Assembly: GCF_014649755.1 (NCBI RefSeq)
Contig: NZ_BMTQ01000015.1
Location: 62,001-126,000 of the forward strand
Direction of reading: 5' to 3'
DNA length: 64,000 nucleotides
Source: Streptomyces litmocidini
GTDB lineage: Bacteria; Actinomycetota; Actinomycetes; Streptomycetales; Streptomycetaceae
Part shown: positions 49,646 through 57,230 of the stretch, in pieces
Position numbering within the stretch: position 1 is the first letter of the stretch
How the letters are laid out: each line of letters starts with the position of its first letter
Program-made: the position numbers and the translations under genes
The notes under the pieces: generated by a model
Databases searched by the model: none
Told to the model about the DNA's origin: nothing
What the model saw: the letters and a program-made list of their open reading frames with translations, nothing else

Positions 49646-50686
49646 TCAACTCCTCCGGTGATGCGGGGACGGGAGTCCCCTGGACGGCAGGTGCCGTGCC
49701 ACTGATCGGACGGCGGCCGCCGAAGCCAGCGCGGCCGTGCATCCGGCGATGCGCCGCACGGCCGTACGGGCTCCCGCGTGCCGCCCTCCGGTGACCGACG
49801 CGGTCTCGGCCGACGGCTCGTACAGGACGCCCCGTGTGACGGGGTCCGTGCCGGGCGCGTCCAGGTAGACGCGTTCGGTACGCCGCCGGAGCAGGCTCCG
49901 TACGGTCTCGGGCGCGAGGGCGTGCGCCCAGGGCAGGAGCCGGGCGCCGGGTCCGACGTGGACGCGCCGGCGCGGCCGGGCCGCGGTGCGCACCACGGCC
50001 CGGGCGACCCGCTGCGGGGTGGCGACGGCGGGCAGGGAGCGGAGACGGCGCCCCGTGTGGTTGGCCGCGTGCCGGAAGAACGGCGTGTCGACGCCCGTGG
50101 GCAGGACCGTGCACACCGCGACGCCGGTGTCGCCGCTGAGCCGCAGCTCCTGTCGCAGCGTCTCGTCGAGCGTCACCAGCGCGGCCTTGGACGCGGCGTA
50201 CGCGCCCATGTACGGCGCCACCACGGCGCCGCCGAGCACCGAGGACACGTCGATCAGGATCCCGTCGCCCTGCCGGCGCATCACCGGCAGGGCGACACGG
50301 GCGCCGTGGAAGGCCCCCAGCACGTTGGTCTCCCACACGCGGCGCACATCGGCCGGCGGCAGCCGGTCCAGGCGTCCCAGGACGCCCACACCGGCGGCGT
50401 TCACCCAGATGTCGATCCGGCCGAACCGGTCCACCGCGGTCCGTGCGACGTGCTCCGTCGCGGCGAAGTCCGTGACGTCTGCGGTGACGGCCACGGCCTC
50501 GGCCCGGGGGTGCGCCCCCGCGCACCGGGCGGCCACCTGTCCGAGGACGTCGGCGCTGCGGGCGGTCAGGACGAGCCGGGCGCCGCGCACGGCGAACGCC
50601 GCCGCCACCGCCCGCCCGATGCCGCTCGACGCGCCCGTGACCACGACGACGGTCCCGGGGCCCGGCTCCCGTGCTTGTCGGTTCAC
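49646..50686 (-). CDS. Short-chain dehydrogenase/reductase with a C-terminal extension
   Basis: The 346-residue protein has VVVVTGASSGIGRAVA, NAAGV, catalytic Ser in IDVSSVLGG, YAASKAAL for Tyr-x3-Lys and VLPTGVDTPFF. Residues after about 250 (LLPWAHALAPETVRSLLRRR; an Arg-rich region near 330) extend beyond the usual SDR length and might associate with the membrane. It is the first gene of the operon with the SRPBCC and desaturase-like proteins; the spacing to the next start is 6 bases. The start is a GTG at 50686. Confidence 0.9.
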   Translation of the reverse strand: MNRQAREPGPGTVVVVTGASSGIGRAVAAAFAVRGARLVLTARSADVLGQVAARCAGAHPRAEAVAVTADVTDFAATEHVARTAVDRFGRIDIWVNAAGVGVLGRLDRLPPADVRRVWETNVLGAFHGARVALPVMRRQGDGILIDVSSVLGGAVVAPYMGAYAASKAALVTLDETLRQELRLSGDTGVAVCTVLPTGVDTPFFRHAANHTGRRLRSLPAVATPQRVARAVVRTAARPRRRVHVGPGARLLPWAHALAPETVRSLLRRRTERVYLDAPGTDPVTRGVLYEPSAETASVTGGRHAGARTAVRRIAGCTAALASAAAVRSVARHLPSRGLPSPHHRRS

Positions 50687-51087
50687 GGTGTGCTTGTCAC
50701 CGACGTGGGCCGATTCATGCGGCGCTTCCGGATGAGGCTCCCGGATCCGGGGTCGCCGCGTGCGGCGGCCTGCTCACCGTCCGCGACCGAGCGGACACCC
50801 TCCCGTGGTCCTGGCGGGTTCCTCGGGGCCGGGCGGAGCCGGCGCCGAGGTCGCACCATCGACGCCCGCCACGACGCCCCGTGCTCGCGCCGCCGCAGCG
50901 CCTCAGGGCCACGGGCGCGTCCTCCGGGGACGCCGCCATGGCGAAGGGGAACCGGTCGGGTCCGAGGCAGAGGGCGACGTCATCGGGGTGGACTCCCCGG
51001 CGCACCCCCCGCGCCGGCCGGCGAGTGTGCGGTTCCGTCGCGTGCTTGGACCGGGTGCGCGGGGGCCGCCCGCGTCCCGTGTGCGCC
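50687..51087. other. Intergenic stretch without a supported gene
   Basis: Small frames exist on both strands, but none has motifs or a good start. I see no operator-like inverted repeat. Confidence 0.4.
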
Positions 51088-51888
51088 TCAGCGCTTCCGC
51101 AGGCGGAGCGAGTTCCAGCTCGCGTCCGCGGTCCAGCCCCCGTCCACCGGCATCGCGACGCCGTTGACGAAACCGCTGCGGGCGGGGTCGGCGAGGAAGG
51201 CGACGGCCTGGGCGATGTCCCCGGGTGCGGCGAACCGCCCCATGGGCACCCGCTCGACGATGTCGGCGTCGGTGTAGCCGCCGGAGGCCTGGTCCTCGGC
51301 GTCCATCTCGGTCTTGACCCAGCCGGGGCACACGGCGTTGACGCGGATCCCGCGCCCGCCCCACTCCGCGGCCAGGGTCCGGGTCAGGCCGATCAGGCCG
51401 TGCTTGCTCGCGTTGTACGCGGCCCGGTCCGCGACGCCGTGCAGCCCCGCGATCGAGGCGACGTTGACGATCGAGCCGCCACCCGCGTCCAGCATCGCCT
51501 TCCCCAGCGCCCGGGACAGCAGGAAGGGGCCGGTGAGGTTGACCTCCAGGACGCGCCGCCACTGTTCGGCGGTGGTGTCCTCGGCCGGGGTGAGCAGCGA
51601 GACGCCCGCGTTGTTCACGAGTACGTCGACCCGGCCGAAGCGTGCGCGCACCTGCTCGGCGAGCTCGGCCACGTGGGCCTCCGAGGCCACGTCGCCGACC
51701 ACCGCGTACGCCTCCGCGCCGGCGTCCCGTACCGCCGCCAGGGTCTCCACCGGTTCCTTCAGGTCGGCCAGCACCAGGGCGTACCCCTCGCCCGCCAGCA
51801 CTTCGGCCACCCGTCGGCCGATGCCCTGGGCCACCCCGGTCACCACGGCGACCGGTGCCCCCGCGTCCTGCTTCGCGTTCATGTCCAT
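51088..51888 (-). CDS. Short-chain dehydrogenase/reductase
   Basis: The 266-residue protein has [21 protein letters not shown] (Asp at the end of strand 2, suggesting NAD(H)), NNAGV, Ser in [19 protein letters not shown] for Tyr-x3-Lys, and [10 protein letters not shown]. It is of the FabG-like classical type. The start is the ATG at 51888 with GAGAGG 8 bases upstream; two codons later is another ATG. It is divergent from a truncated LysR gene, which probably once regulated it. Confidence 0.92.
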   Translation of the reverse strand: MDMNAKQDAGAPVAVVTGVAQGIGRRVAEVLAGEGYALVLADLKEPVETLAAVRDAGAEAYAVVGDVASEAHVAELAEQVRARFGRVDVLVNNAGVSLLTPAEDTTAEQWRRVLEVNLTGPFLLSRALGKAMLDAGGGSIVNVASIAGLHGVADRAAYNASKHGLIGLTRTLAAEWGGRGIRVNAVCPGWVKTEMDAEDQASGGYTDADIVERVPMGRFAAPGDIAQAVAFLADPARSGFVNGVAMPVDGGWTADASWNSLRLRKR

Positions 51889-51955
51889 GGGCACAGCCTC
51901 TCCTCGCCCGGGCATCATGGGAAGCGACCATCGGGAAAGCGAGTTTTCGCGCATC

Positions 51956-52200
51956 ATGAACGGCATCGGTCCCCGGTTGCCGCGGACCCTGCTCGAGGTG
52001 ATGCGGCACGGGTCGATGAGCACCGCGGCGGCCGCGCTGGGCTACGTGCCTTCGGCGGTGTCCCCGCACATCGCCCGGCTGGAGCAGCAGGTGGGGACGG
52101 AGCTGCTCTCGCGCCGCCCGGGCGGCGGCGTCACCCCGACCGCCGGTGGCCGCGCGCTGGCCGACGCGGCCGCCCGCGTCCTGGCCGTCACCCGCCCGCG
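51956..52200 (+). pseudogene. Truncated LysR-type regulator (HTH only)
   Basis: The frame from the ATG at 51956 encodes a full LysR HTH: RTLLEVMRHGSMSTAAAALGYVPSAVSPHIARLEQQVGTELLSRRPGG and TPTAGGRALADAAARVLAV. After about residue 80 the sequence turns into unrelated Arg/Pro/Ser-rich residues; the frame has no stop until 53275 but runs antisense through another gene there. The whole co-inducer domain (about 200 residues) is missing. It is divergent from an SDR gene in the classical LysR arrangement. An isolated HTH might still bind DNA. Confidence 0.7.
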
Positions 52201-52506
52201 CGCCTCGCACCCCGTCGTGGACCGGGGGCGGTCCAGTGCGCCGTCCTGGTCGGCGTCGGCGGGGTCGGACAGGGTGTCCAGGGCGCACCGGCAGATGTTG
52301 TCGGACTCCGTCGTCCCTCCGGCACGGCCTGCCGGGGCTCGCCCCGCTCGTCGCGGCCGTGGAGGCGGTGTACTCCCCCTCGCCCGCCGACGACGGTCGG
52401 CGGCACCCGACGACCCGGCCTGTCCCGGCCCCCCGCCGGGGCCGGTCTCGCGCTCCCGCGTGCGGAGTGCCCAAGAGGTCACGGGCAGGCGCCGGCGCTC
52501 CGTGGG

Positions 52507-53379
52507 TCAGGACGCGGAGACGGGCAGGCACAGCACGAGCACGCATATCTCCGACGGAGAGGTCGAGGCCGGCGTCGTGTCCGGCCGGGTGGTCGGCTCC
52601 TGGTTCGGGGAGCCGGTGGCATCCGTGGTGGCGGGGGGCTGCGCCGACGTGTCCGCCGTTCCGGTGCCCGTACGGGTGGGGGGCGGGGTCGGGGCCGGAG
52701 AGGCCGGTGAGGTGCTCTGCGGCTTCGGGGCCGGCGGCTCCGTCCTGGGGAGAGGGGCGGCGCCGTGCGTCCGGGCGGCCGACGGCGTCGTGCGGAGGGA
52801 GGCCGTCGCGTACTGCCGACGCGGCCGGTGGGGTACGGACGACTCGACCGGCGGCGTGGAGGGGGCCGCCGAGGCGCGCCGGGCACCGGGGCGGACAGGA
52901 GGAGGCGTCTGCTGCTCCTCGACGGCGTCCGCTCCCGGGTCCTGTGGCGCCGTGGCCGCCTGGGCCCGGTCGCCGGACTGCCGGTCCGTCCCTCCCATGG
53001 CCAGCCCGCCGCCGACGAGGGCGACGGCGGTCGCCACCACGGCCCGGCGCTGGTTCTTCCTCCAGCGGGCACGCTGGCGGCGTCGTGCCGCGCGTCCCTC
53101 CGACGACGTCGACGCGTCCACGAGCTCCGCCGGTGCGTCGCTCCCCGAGGTTCCTCGCAGGACGGCGCCGACGGGCATCTCGTCGAGAAGCCGGCCGCCG
53201 TGCCCTGTCCCCGGGGAAGGGGTGCCCTGCGCGGCCCCCTTCCCCGCCGTGGCCACCGGGGCGGGGACGATGTGACCGCCGGTGGTGGTGGTCGGAGCGA
53301 TGTCCGGGGCGTAGGCGCCGCATCCGGGGCACACCAGGGCGCCGTTGAGGTGTCGGCGGCACGACGAGCAGTAGTCCAT
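52507..53379 (-). CDS. SCO2400-type zinc-ribbon membrane protein
   Basis: The 290-residue protein starts with a zinc ribbon (CSSCRRHLNGALVCPGCGAY, Cys4 type), has a basic stretch and a single transmembrane segment at about 113-128 (VVATAVALVGGGLAMG) and an outside part that is rich in Pro/Thr/Ser (disordered), ending EICVLVLCLPVSAS. This layout matches the SCO2400-family proteins of Streptomyces as I know them. The cytoplasmic ribbon may bind protein or nucleic acid. CGTTTGCAAACG, a perfect 12-bp palindrome, lies 58 bases upstream. Function unknown. Confidence 0.8.
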   Translation of the reverse strand: MDYCSSCRRHLNGALVCPGCGAYAPDIAPTTTTGGHIVPAPVATAGKGAAQGTPSPGTGHGGRLLDEMPVGAVLRGTSGSDAPAELVDASTSSEGRAARRRQRARWRKNQRRAVVATAVALVGGGLAMGGTDRQSGDRAQAATAPQDPGADAVEEQQTPPPVRPGARRASAAPSTPPVESSVPHRPRRQYATASLRTTPSAARTHGAAPLPRTEPPAPKPQSTSPASPAPTPPPTRTGTGTADTSAQPPATTDATGSPNQEPTTRPDTTPASTSPSEICVLVLCLPVSAS

Positions 53380-53436
53380 CTCCGTCTTTCGGGGTCGACG
53401 TGCCTGCCGTCGGCCCGGGGGCCTATGACCTGGTCA

Positions 53437-53448
53437 CGTTTGCAAACG
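53437..53448. promoter_or_regulatory. 12-bp palindrome upstream of the SCO2400-like gene
   Basis: CGTTTGCAAACG is a perfect palindrome 58 bases upstream of the start codon at 53379. The core resembles sites of LacI/GalR-type repressors, but no such repressor is nearby. Confidence 0.4.
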
Positions 53449-53606
53449 GATTCGAGCGGTCTGCAACGCTAACCAGGCTTTCGAAAGACCGTGCGCAGCC
53501 TGTGTGATGCTCCTGTGCAGGATCCCCCGGCATTCGCACAAGTTCCGACGCAGTGGCGGACCCGGTCGGACCGGGGCGGCGACGAGGGAGGCGGCGCCCC
53601 ACCCGA

Positions 53607-54239
53607 TCAGAGGGATAGGGGCACGGAGTCGGAGGACTCGTCGGTGAGGGGGACGGCAAGCGTCGCCAGGTGCGCGGCGTACAGGTCGAGGGCCGCGAGC
53701 GCCTGGGCGTCGTCGCGGTCGATCAGCCAGTGGAGGGTGATGCCGTCGAGGAGGTCGAGGCCGTGGCGGGCGAGGACGGGGACCTCCGTGGTCCAGCGGA
53801 TGCCCGCGAGGCGGGCGACGGACCGGAGGTGGTCGATGTTGACCTGCAGGTAGTGCTGGTACTGGCGGCGGGCCACGTCCGCGAGCCCCGGCTCCCGCAG
53901 TGCGTACTGGGTGAGTTCGTAGGTGAGCTGGTGTTCGTCGGGGCGTTCGCGCACGCGGTCCCAGTAGCCGTGCAGGGCGGCGCGGATGAGGTCGTGCGGG
54001 GAGGCTCCGGCGGCGGCCGGCGCGCGGGGGAGGTCGAGCGCCCGGAGCATGATCCGTTCGATCACGCCGTGCAGCAGCTCCTGCTTGGAGCGGAAGCAGT
54101 AGTGGAACGCCCCGAGGGGGACGCCCGCCTCGGCGACGACGGCCCGGGTGGTGGCCTTGGCGACGCCCTCACGGACCATCACGCGGATCGCGGCCTCGAC
54201 GAGTTGTTCGCGGCGCTCGTCGGCCGAGTGGCGGGCCAT
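53607..54239 (-). CDS. TetR-family regulator
   Basis: The 210-residue protein has a TetR HTH (residues 8-54; RREQLVEAAIRVMVREG, ATTRAVVAEAGVPLGAFHYCFRSKQELL) and a helical ligand domain of the BetI-like type. It precedes, on the same strand, nothing but intergenic DNA, and follows the alanine-racemase-fold gene by 73 bases in the direction of transcription, so it may be the second gene of that transcript. The large inverted repeat at 55632-55688 in front of that gene is its likely operator (inference). Confidence 0.88.
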   Translation of the reverse strand: MARHSADERREQLVEAAIRVMVREGVAKATTRAVVAEAGVPLGAFHYCFRSKQELLHGVIERIMLRALDLPRAPAAAGASPHDLIRAALHGYWDRVRERPDEHQLTYELTQYALREPGLADVARRQYQHYLQVNIDHLRSVARLAGIRWTTEVPVLARHGLDLLDGITLHWLIDRDDAQALAALDLYAAHLATLAVPLTDESSDSVPLSL

Positions 54240-54312
54240 GCGGTCTCCCTGGGAGCGGCTCTGGGCGGTGGGCCGGGCAGTGGGTCCGGGCGGCGTGCGC
54301 GCATGCCGACGG

Positions 54313-55566
54313 TCACAGGAAGGCGTGGCCCTCGCCCCGGTAGGTCGGGACGACGTCGACGATCCGATCGCCCTCCACCAGGTGCAACTCGTTCACCCGT
54401 TCGCACAGTTCACCCGCTTTGGCGTGCCGGAACCACACGCGGTCGCCCAGGCGCAGGGTGTCGGCCGCCCGGCCGGTGAGGGGGGTCTGGACCTCGCCCG
54501 CGCCCTCGCGGGGCAGCAGTCGCAGCCCCGCCGGCCGGACCGGCAGGGGCAGCCGGTCCGGGCCCGCGGGTCCGGAGGCGGTCCAGCCGCCGCCGAGGAC
54601 GGTCGCGTGGCGGTTGCCGGGCCTGCGGACGACGGGCAGCACGAAGTGGGCGGCGGGCGACGGCCGGAAGCGCCGGTAGTGGTCGAAGAGCCCGGGGGCG
54701 TAGAGGCCGGACCCGGCTCCGAGTTCGGTCACGGCCGGTTCGGCGGAGGTGGTCTCCAGGCTGCCCGTTCCGCCGCCGTTGACGAACTCCAGGGGCGCCA
54801 GGGCCCGTACGGCCCCGACGGCGGCGGCGCGGCGCTCTCGCAGTTCACGGGTGGAGACGCGCTGCATGAGCCGGACGGCCGCGCGGGCCGGGGCGGGGCC
54901 GGGCCGGTCGTCGCCGACGCCGGCGATCTGCCCCTCGTACGCCATGACGCCGACGAGCCGGAACCGCGGCCGGGCGAGCACGGCGAGGGCGAGGGCGCGG
55001 GTCTGCTCGGGCGAGTGCAGGGGTGAGCGGCGCATCCCGAGGTGAACGCGTCCGCCGGCCAGGCGGAGAGAGGCGTCGAGGTCGAGACAGACGCGCAGGG
55101 GCGGGCCGTCCGGACCGACGGCGGAGGCGATGAGGTCCAGGTGCTCCACGGAGTCGACCATGAGGGTGACACGCTCCGCGAGCCGCGGGTCGCCCGCCAG
55201 GCGCCGCAGGGCGGGGGCGTCCGTCGTCGGGTAGCCGACCAGGACGTCCTCGTGGTCCGCCGCGAGCCATACGGCCTCGGGGAGGGTGAAGGCCAGGACG
55301 CCGGAGAAGCCGGGCAGGCGCAGGACGTCACCGATCAGGCGCCGGCAGCGCAGCGATTTGCTGGCCAGGCGGATCGGTTTGCCTCCGGCCCTGCGCGCCA
55401 TCTGGGCGGCGTTGGCGCGCAGGGCCCCGAGGTCGGCGACGGCGAACGGCGGCTGGAGGCCGGCGGTGGCGCGTTGCAGCTCGGGGAAGCTCGCGGGCCG
55501 CGGTGCCGGGGGCGCGCTCCGGTCCGTGGTGGGCGTGGTTTCCGTGACGGGGGTGGGACGTCCCAT
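54313..55566 (-). CDS. Alanine-racemase-fold PLP enzyme (amino acid deaminase/aldolase family)
   Basis: The 417-residue protein has an N-terminal alanine-racemase barrel: FAVADLGALRANAAQMARRA and the PLP lysine Lys70 in RLASKSLR, then VLVGYPT, VCLDLDASLR and MAYEGQIAG. The C-terminal domain is of the D-threonine-aldolase/D-serine-dehydratase kind (RHATVLGGGW; DRVWFRHAKAGELCERVNELHLVEGD). Such enzymes deaminate or cleave hydroxy amino acids. It is divergent from a sugar-lactone oxidase gene, an arrangement that I recall from other actinobacteria. The ATG at 55566 is chosen since the upstream frame is unlikely. Confidence 0.87.
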   Translation of the reverse strand: MGRPTPVTETTPTTDRSAPPAPRPASFPELQRATAGLQPPFAVADLGALRANAAQMARRAGGKPIRLASKSLRCRRLIGDVLRLPGFSGVLAFTLPEAVWLAADHEDVLVGYPTTDAPALRRLAGDPRLAERVTLMVDSVEHLDLIASAVGPDGPPLRVCLDLDASLRLAGGRVHLGMRRSPLHSPEQTRALALAVLARPRFRLVGVMAYEGQIAGVGDDRPGPAPARAAVRLMQRVSTRELRERRAAAVGAVRALAPLEFVNGGGTGSLETTSAEPAVTELGAGSGLYAPGLFDHYRRFRPSPAAHFVLPVVRRPGNRHATVLGGGWTASGPAGPDRLPLPVRPAGLRLLPREGAGEVQTPLTGRAADTLRLGDRVWFRHAKAGELCERVNELHLVEGDRIVDVVPTYRGEGHAFL

Positions 55567-55883
55567 GGGGTGCGGGCCTTTCTCGGGACCGGGACCAGGA
55601 CCGAAACCGGCTCGGGTGGCGCCCACCTTGTCTTGGTCGACCGTCCAGGTCAAGCGTCCTGAAGTCTTGACTTGGACGGTCGACCGAGTTCAGGCTTCCG
55701 GGGGCCGCGATCGCCGGTCGTGTGCCGTCGAGCGCACCGACGAGCGCTGTCGCCCCCGTCCCGCCAGCCCGTCGGTCCGCCGGTCCGCCGTCCCGCCGGC
55801 CTGTCGACCTCACCGGTCCCGTAGCCCCCCCAGCGACCCGATCAACCCCATCGATCGTCGTTTCCGTCGAGAGGACTTCCCGC
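55567..55883. other. Divergent promoter region
   Basis: The stretch between the PLP enzyme and lactone oxidase genes contains the large inverted repeat at 55632-55688 and no gene. Confidence 0.6.
55632..55688. promoter_or_regulatory. Large operator: 23-bp inverted repeat in a divergent promoter
   Basis: CTTGGTCGACCGTCCAGGTCAAG (as 55632-55654, of which the core is GGTCGACCGTCC) pairs with 55666-55688 with two mismatches over an 11-base spacer. Each arm contains its own imperfect palindrome around TTGGTCGACCGTCCA, so two TetR-type dimers could bind. Confidence 0.75.
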
Positions 55884-57230
55884 ATGACCGAGGTGTGGCG
55901 CAACTGGTCCGGCAGCGAGCGGGCCTATCCCGTTCGCGTCCTGCGGCCGACGCGTACGGAGGAGGTGGCCGCCTCCGTCGCGGAGGCGGCACGGGAGGGG
56001 CTGAGGGTCAAGGCGGTCGGCTCCGGGCACTCGTTCAGCGGCGTCGCCGTGGCGCCCGGCGTCCAGTTGCGGCTGGACCGCCTGGCCGGCCTGAACTCCG
56101 TGGACGGGGAGAGCGGGCTGGTCACGGTGGGGGCCGGAATGCCGCTGTGGCGGCTCGGCCCGCTGCTCGCCTCCCACGGACTGGCCCTGGAGATCATGGG
56201 CGACATCGACCGGCAGACCGTCTCCGGTGCCCTCTCGACCGGTACGCACGGTTCGGGGCTGCGCTTCGGCGGCATCGCCACCCAGGTCAGGGCGCTGCAA
56301 CTGGTCCTGGCCGACGGCTCGGTCGTCCGTTGCTCCGCCGACGAGCGGCCCGAGCTGTTCCGGGCCGCGCGGGTCGGCATCGGGGCGCTCGGCGTGGTCA
56401 CCGAGGTCACGCTCCAGTGCGTCGACCAGTTCGCCCTGCACGCCCGGGACACCGCGATGCCGGTCGCCGAGGTCCTGGACCGCGTCGAGGAACTCACGGA
56501 GGACAACGACCACTTCGAGTTCTTCTGGTTCCCGCACAGCGGGACCGCGCTGACCCGGCGCTTCCGCCGGCTGCCGGCGGACACGCCGCTGAAGCCGATC
56601 GGCGCCCTGTCCCGCCGTGTCGACGAGACGGTCAGCGGTCTCGGATTCGAGGGCCTGTGCCGGCTCGGCACGGCGGTCCCGGCCCTGGTGCCGCCGATCG
56701 CCCGGTTCGCGGCGCGGGCGATGTCCGCGCGCGAGTGGACGGACCTGTCCCCCAGGGTCTTCGCCTCGCCGCGCGACGTCCGCTTCCACGAGGGCGAGTT
56801 CGCCATCCCCCGCGAGCACGCCGTCGACGCGCTCCGGGAGATCAAGCGGTGGATCGACGCCACCGGGGAACGGGTGTCCTTTCCGCTGGAGGTGCGGTTC
56901 TCGGCCGCCGACGACGTCTGGCTCTCCACCTCGCAGGGGCGGGAGAGCTGTTACGTCGCCTTCCACCAGTACCACCGGATGCCGTACCGCCGTTACTTCG
57001 AGGCGTGCGAGTCCATCCTCGGCTCCTACGGCGGCCGCCCGCACTGGGGCAAGATGCACAACCTCGGCGCCGATGCCCTCCGCCCCCGCTACGAACGCTT
57101 CGACGACTTCGTCGCCCTGCGCGACGCCCTCGACCCGGCCGGCGTCTTCGCCAACCCCTACCTCGACCGTGTCCTGGGACTCGCCCCCGGGGCCGTACCC
57201 GCCCAGGAGCGCGTCAGGCGCCCTGCTTGA
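55884..57230 (+). CDS. FAD-linked D-arabinono-1,4-lactone oxidase-like enzyme
   Basis: The 448-residue protein has the FAD-binding 4 (VAO) domain at the N-terminus (VKAVGSGHSFSGVA; SGALSTGTHGSG; GIGALGVVTEVTL) and the ALO-type substrate domain with YVAFHQYHRMPYRRYFEACE and HWGKMHNLGAD near the C-terminus. Such enzymes oxidise sugar lactones or alditols with O2 and release H2O2. The ATG at 55884 has GAGAGGA 8 bases upstream. It is divergent from the PLP enzyme gene, with a shared operator. Its 3' end overlaps the convergent MMPL gene by 17 bases. Confidence 0.9.
   Translation: MTEVWRNWSGSERAYPVRVLRPTRTEEVAASVAEAAREGLRVKAVGSGHSFSGVAVAPGVQLRLDRLAGLNSVDGESGLVTVGAGMPLWRLGPLLASHGLALEIMGDIDRQTVSGALSTGTHGSGLRFGGIATQVRALQLVLADGSVVRCSADERPELFRAARVGIGALGVVTEVTLQCVDQFALHARDTAMPVAEVLDRVEELTEDNDHFEFFWFPHSGTALTRRFRRLPADTPLKPIGALSRRVDETVSGLGFEGLCRLGTAVPALVPPIARFAARAMSAREWTDLSPRVFASPRDVRFHEGEFAIPREHAVDALREIKRWIDATGERVSFPLEVRFSAADDVWLSTSQGRESCYVAFHQYHRMPYRRYFEACESILGSYGGRPHWGKMHNLGADALRPRYERFDDFVALRDALDPAGVFANPYLDRVLGLAPGAVPAQERVRRPA

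Noticed and set aside
50715-51005. A 96-codon reverse-strand ORF upstream of the SDR operon
   Set aside because: The composition is random-looking with no ribosome site and no family motif.
52200-53275. Continuation of the LysR frame as a long fusion protein
   Set aside because: The residues are Arg/Pro/Ser-rich, show no LysR co-inducer fold and run antisense to the zinc-ribbon protein gene.
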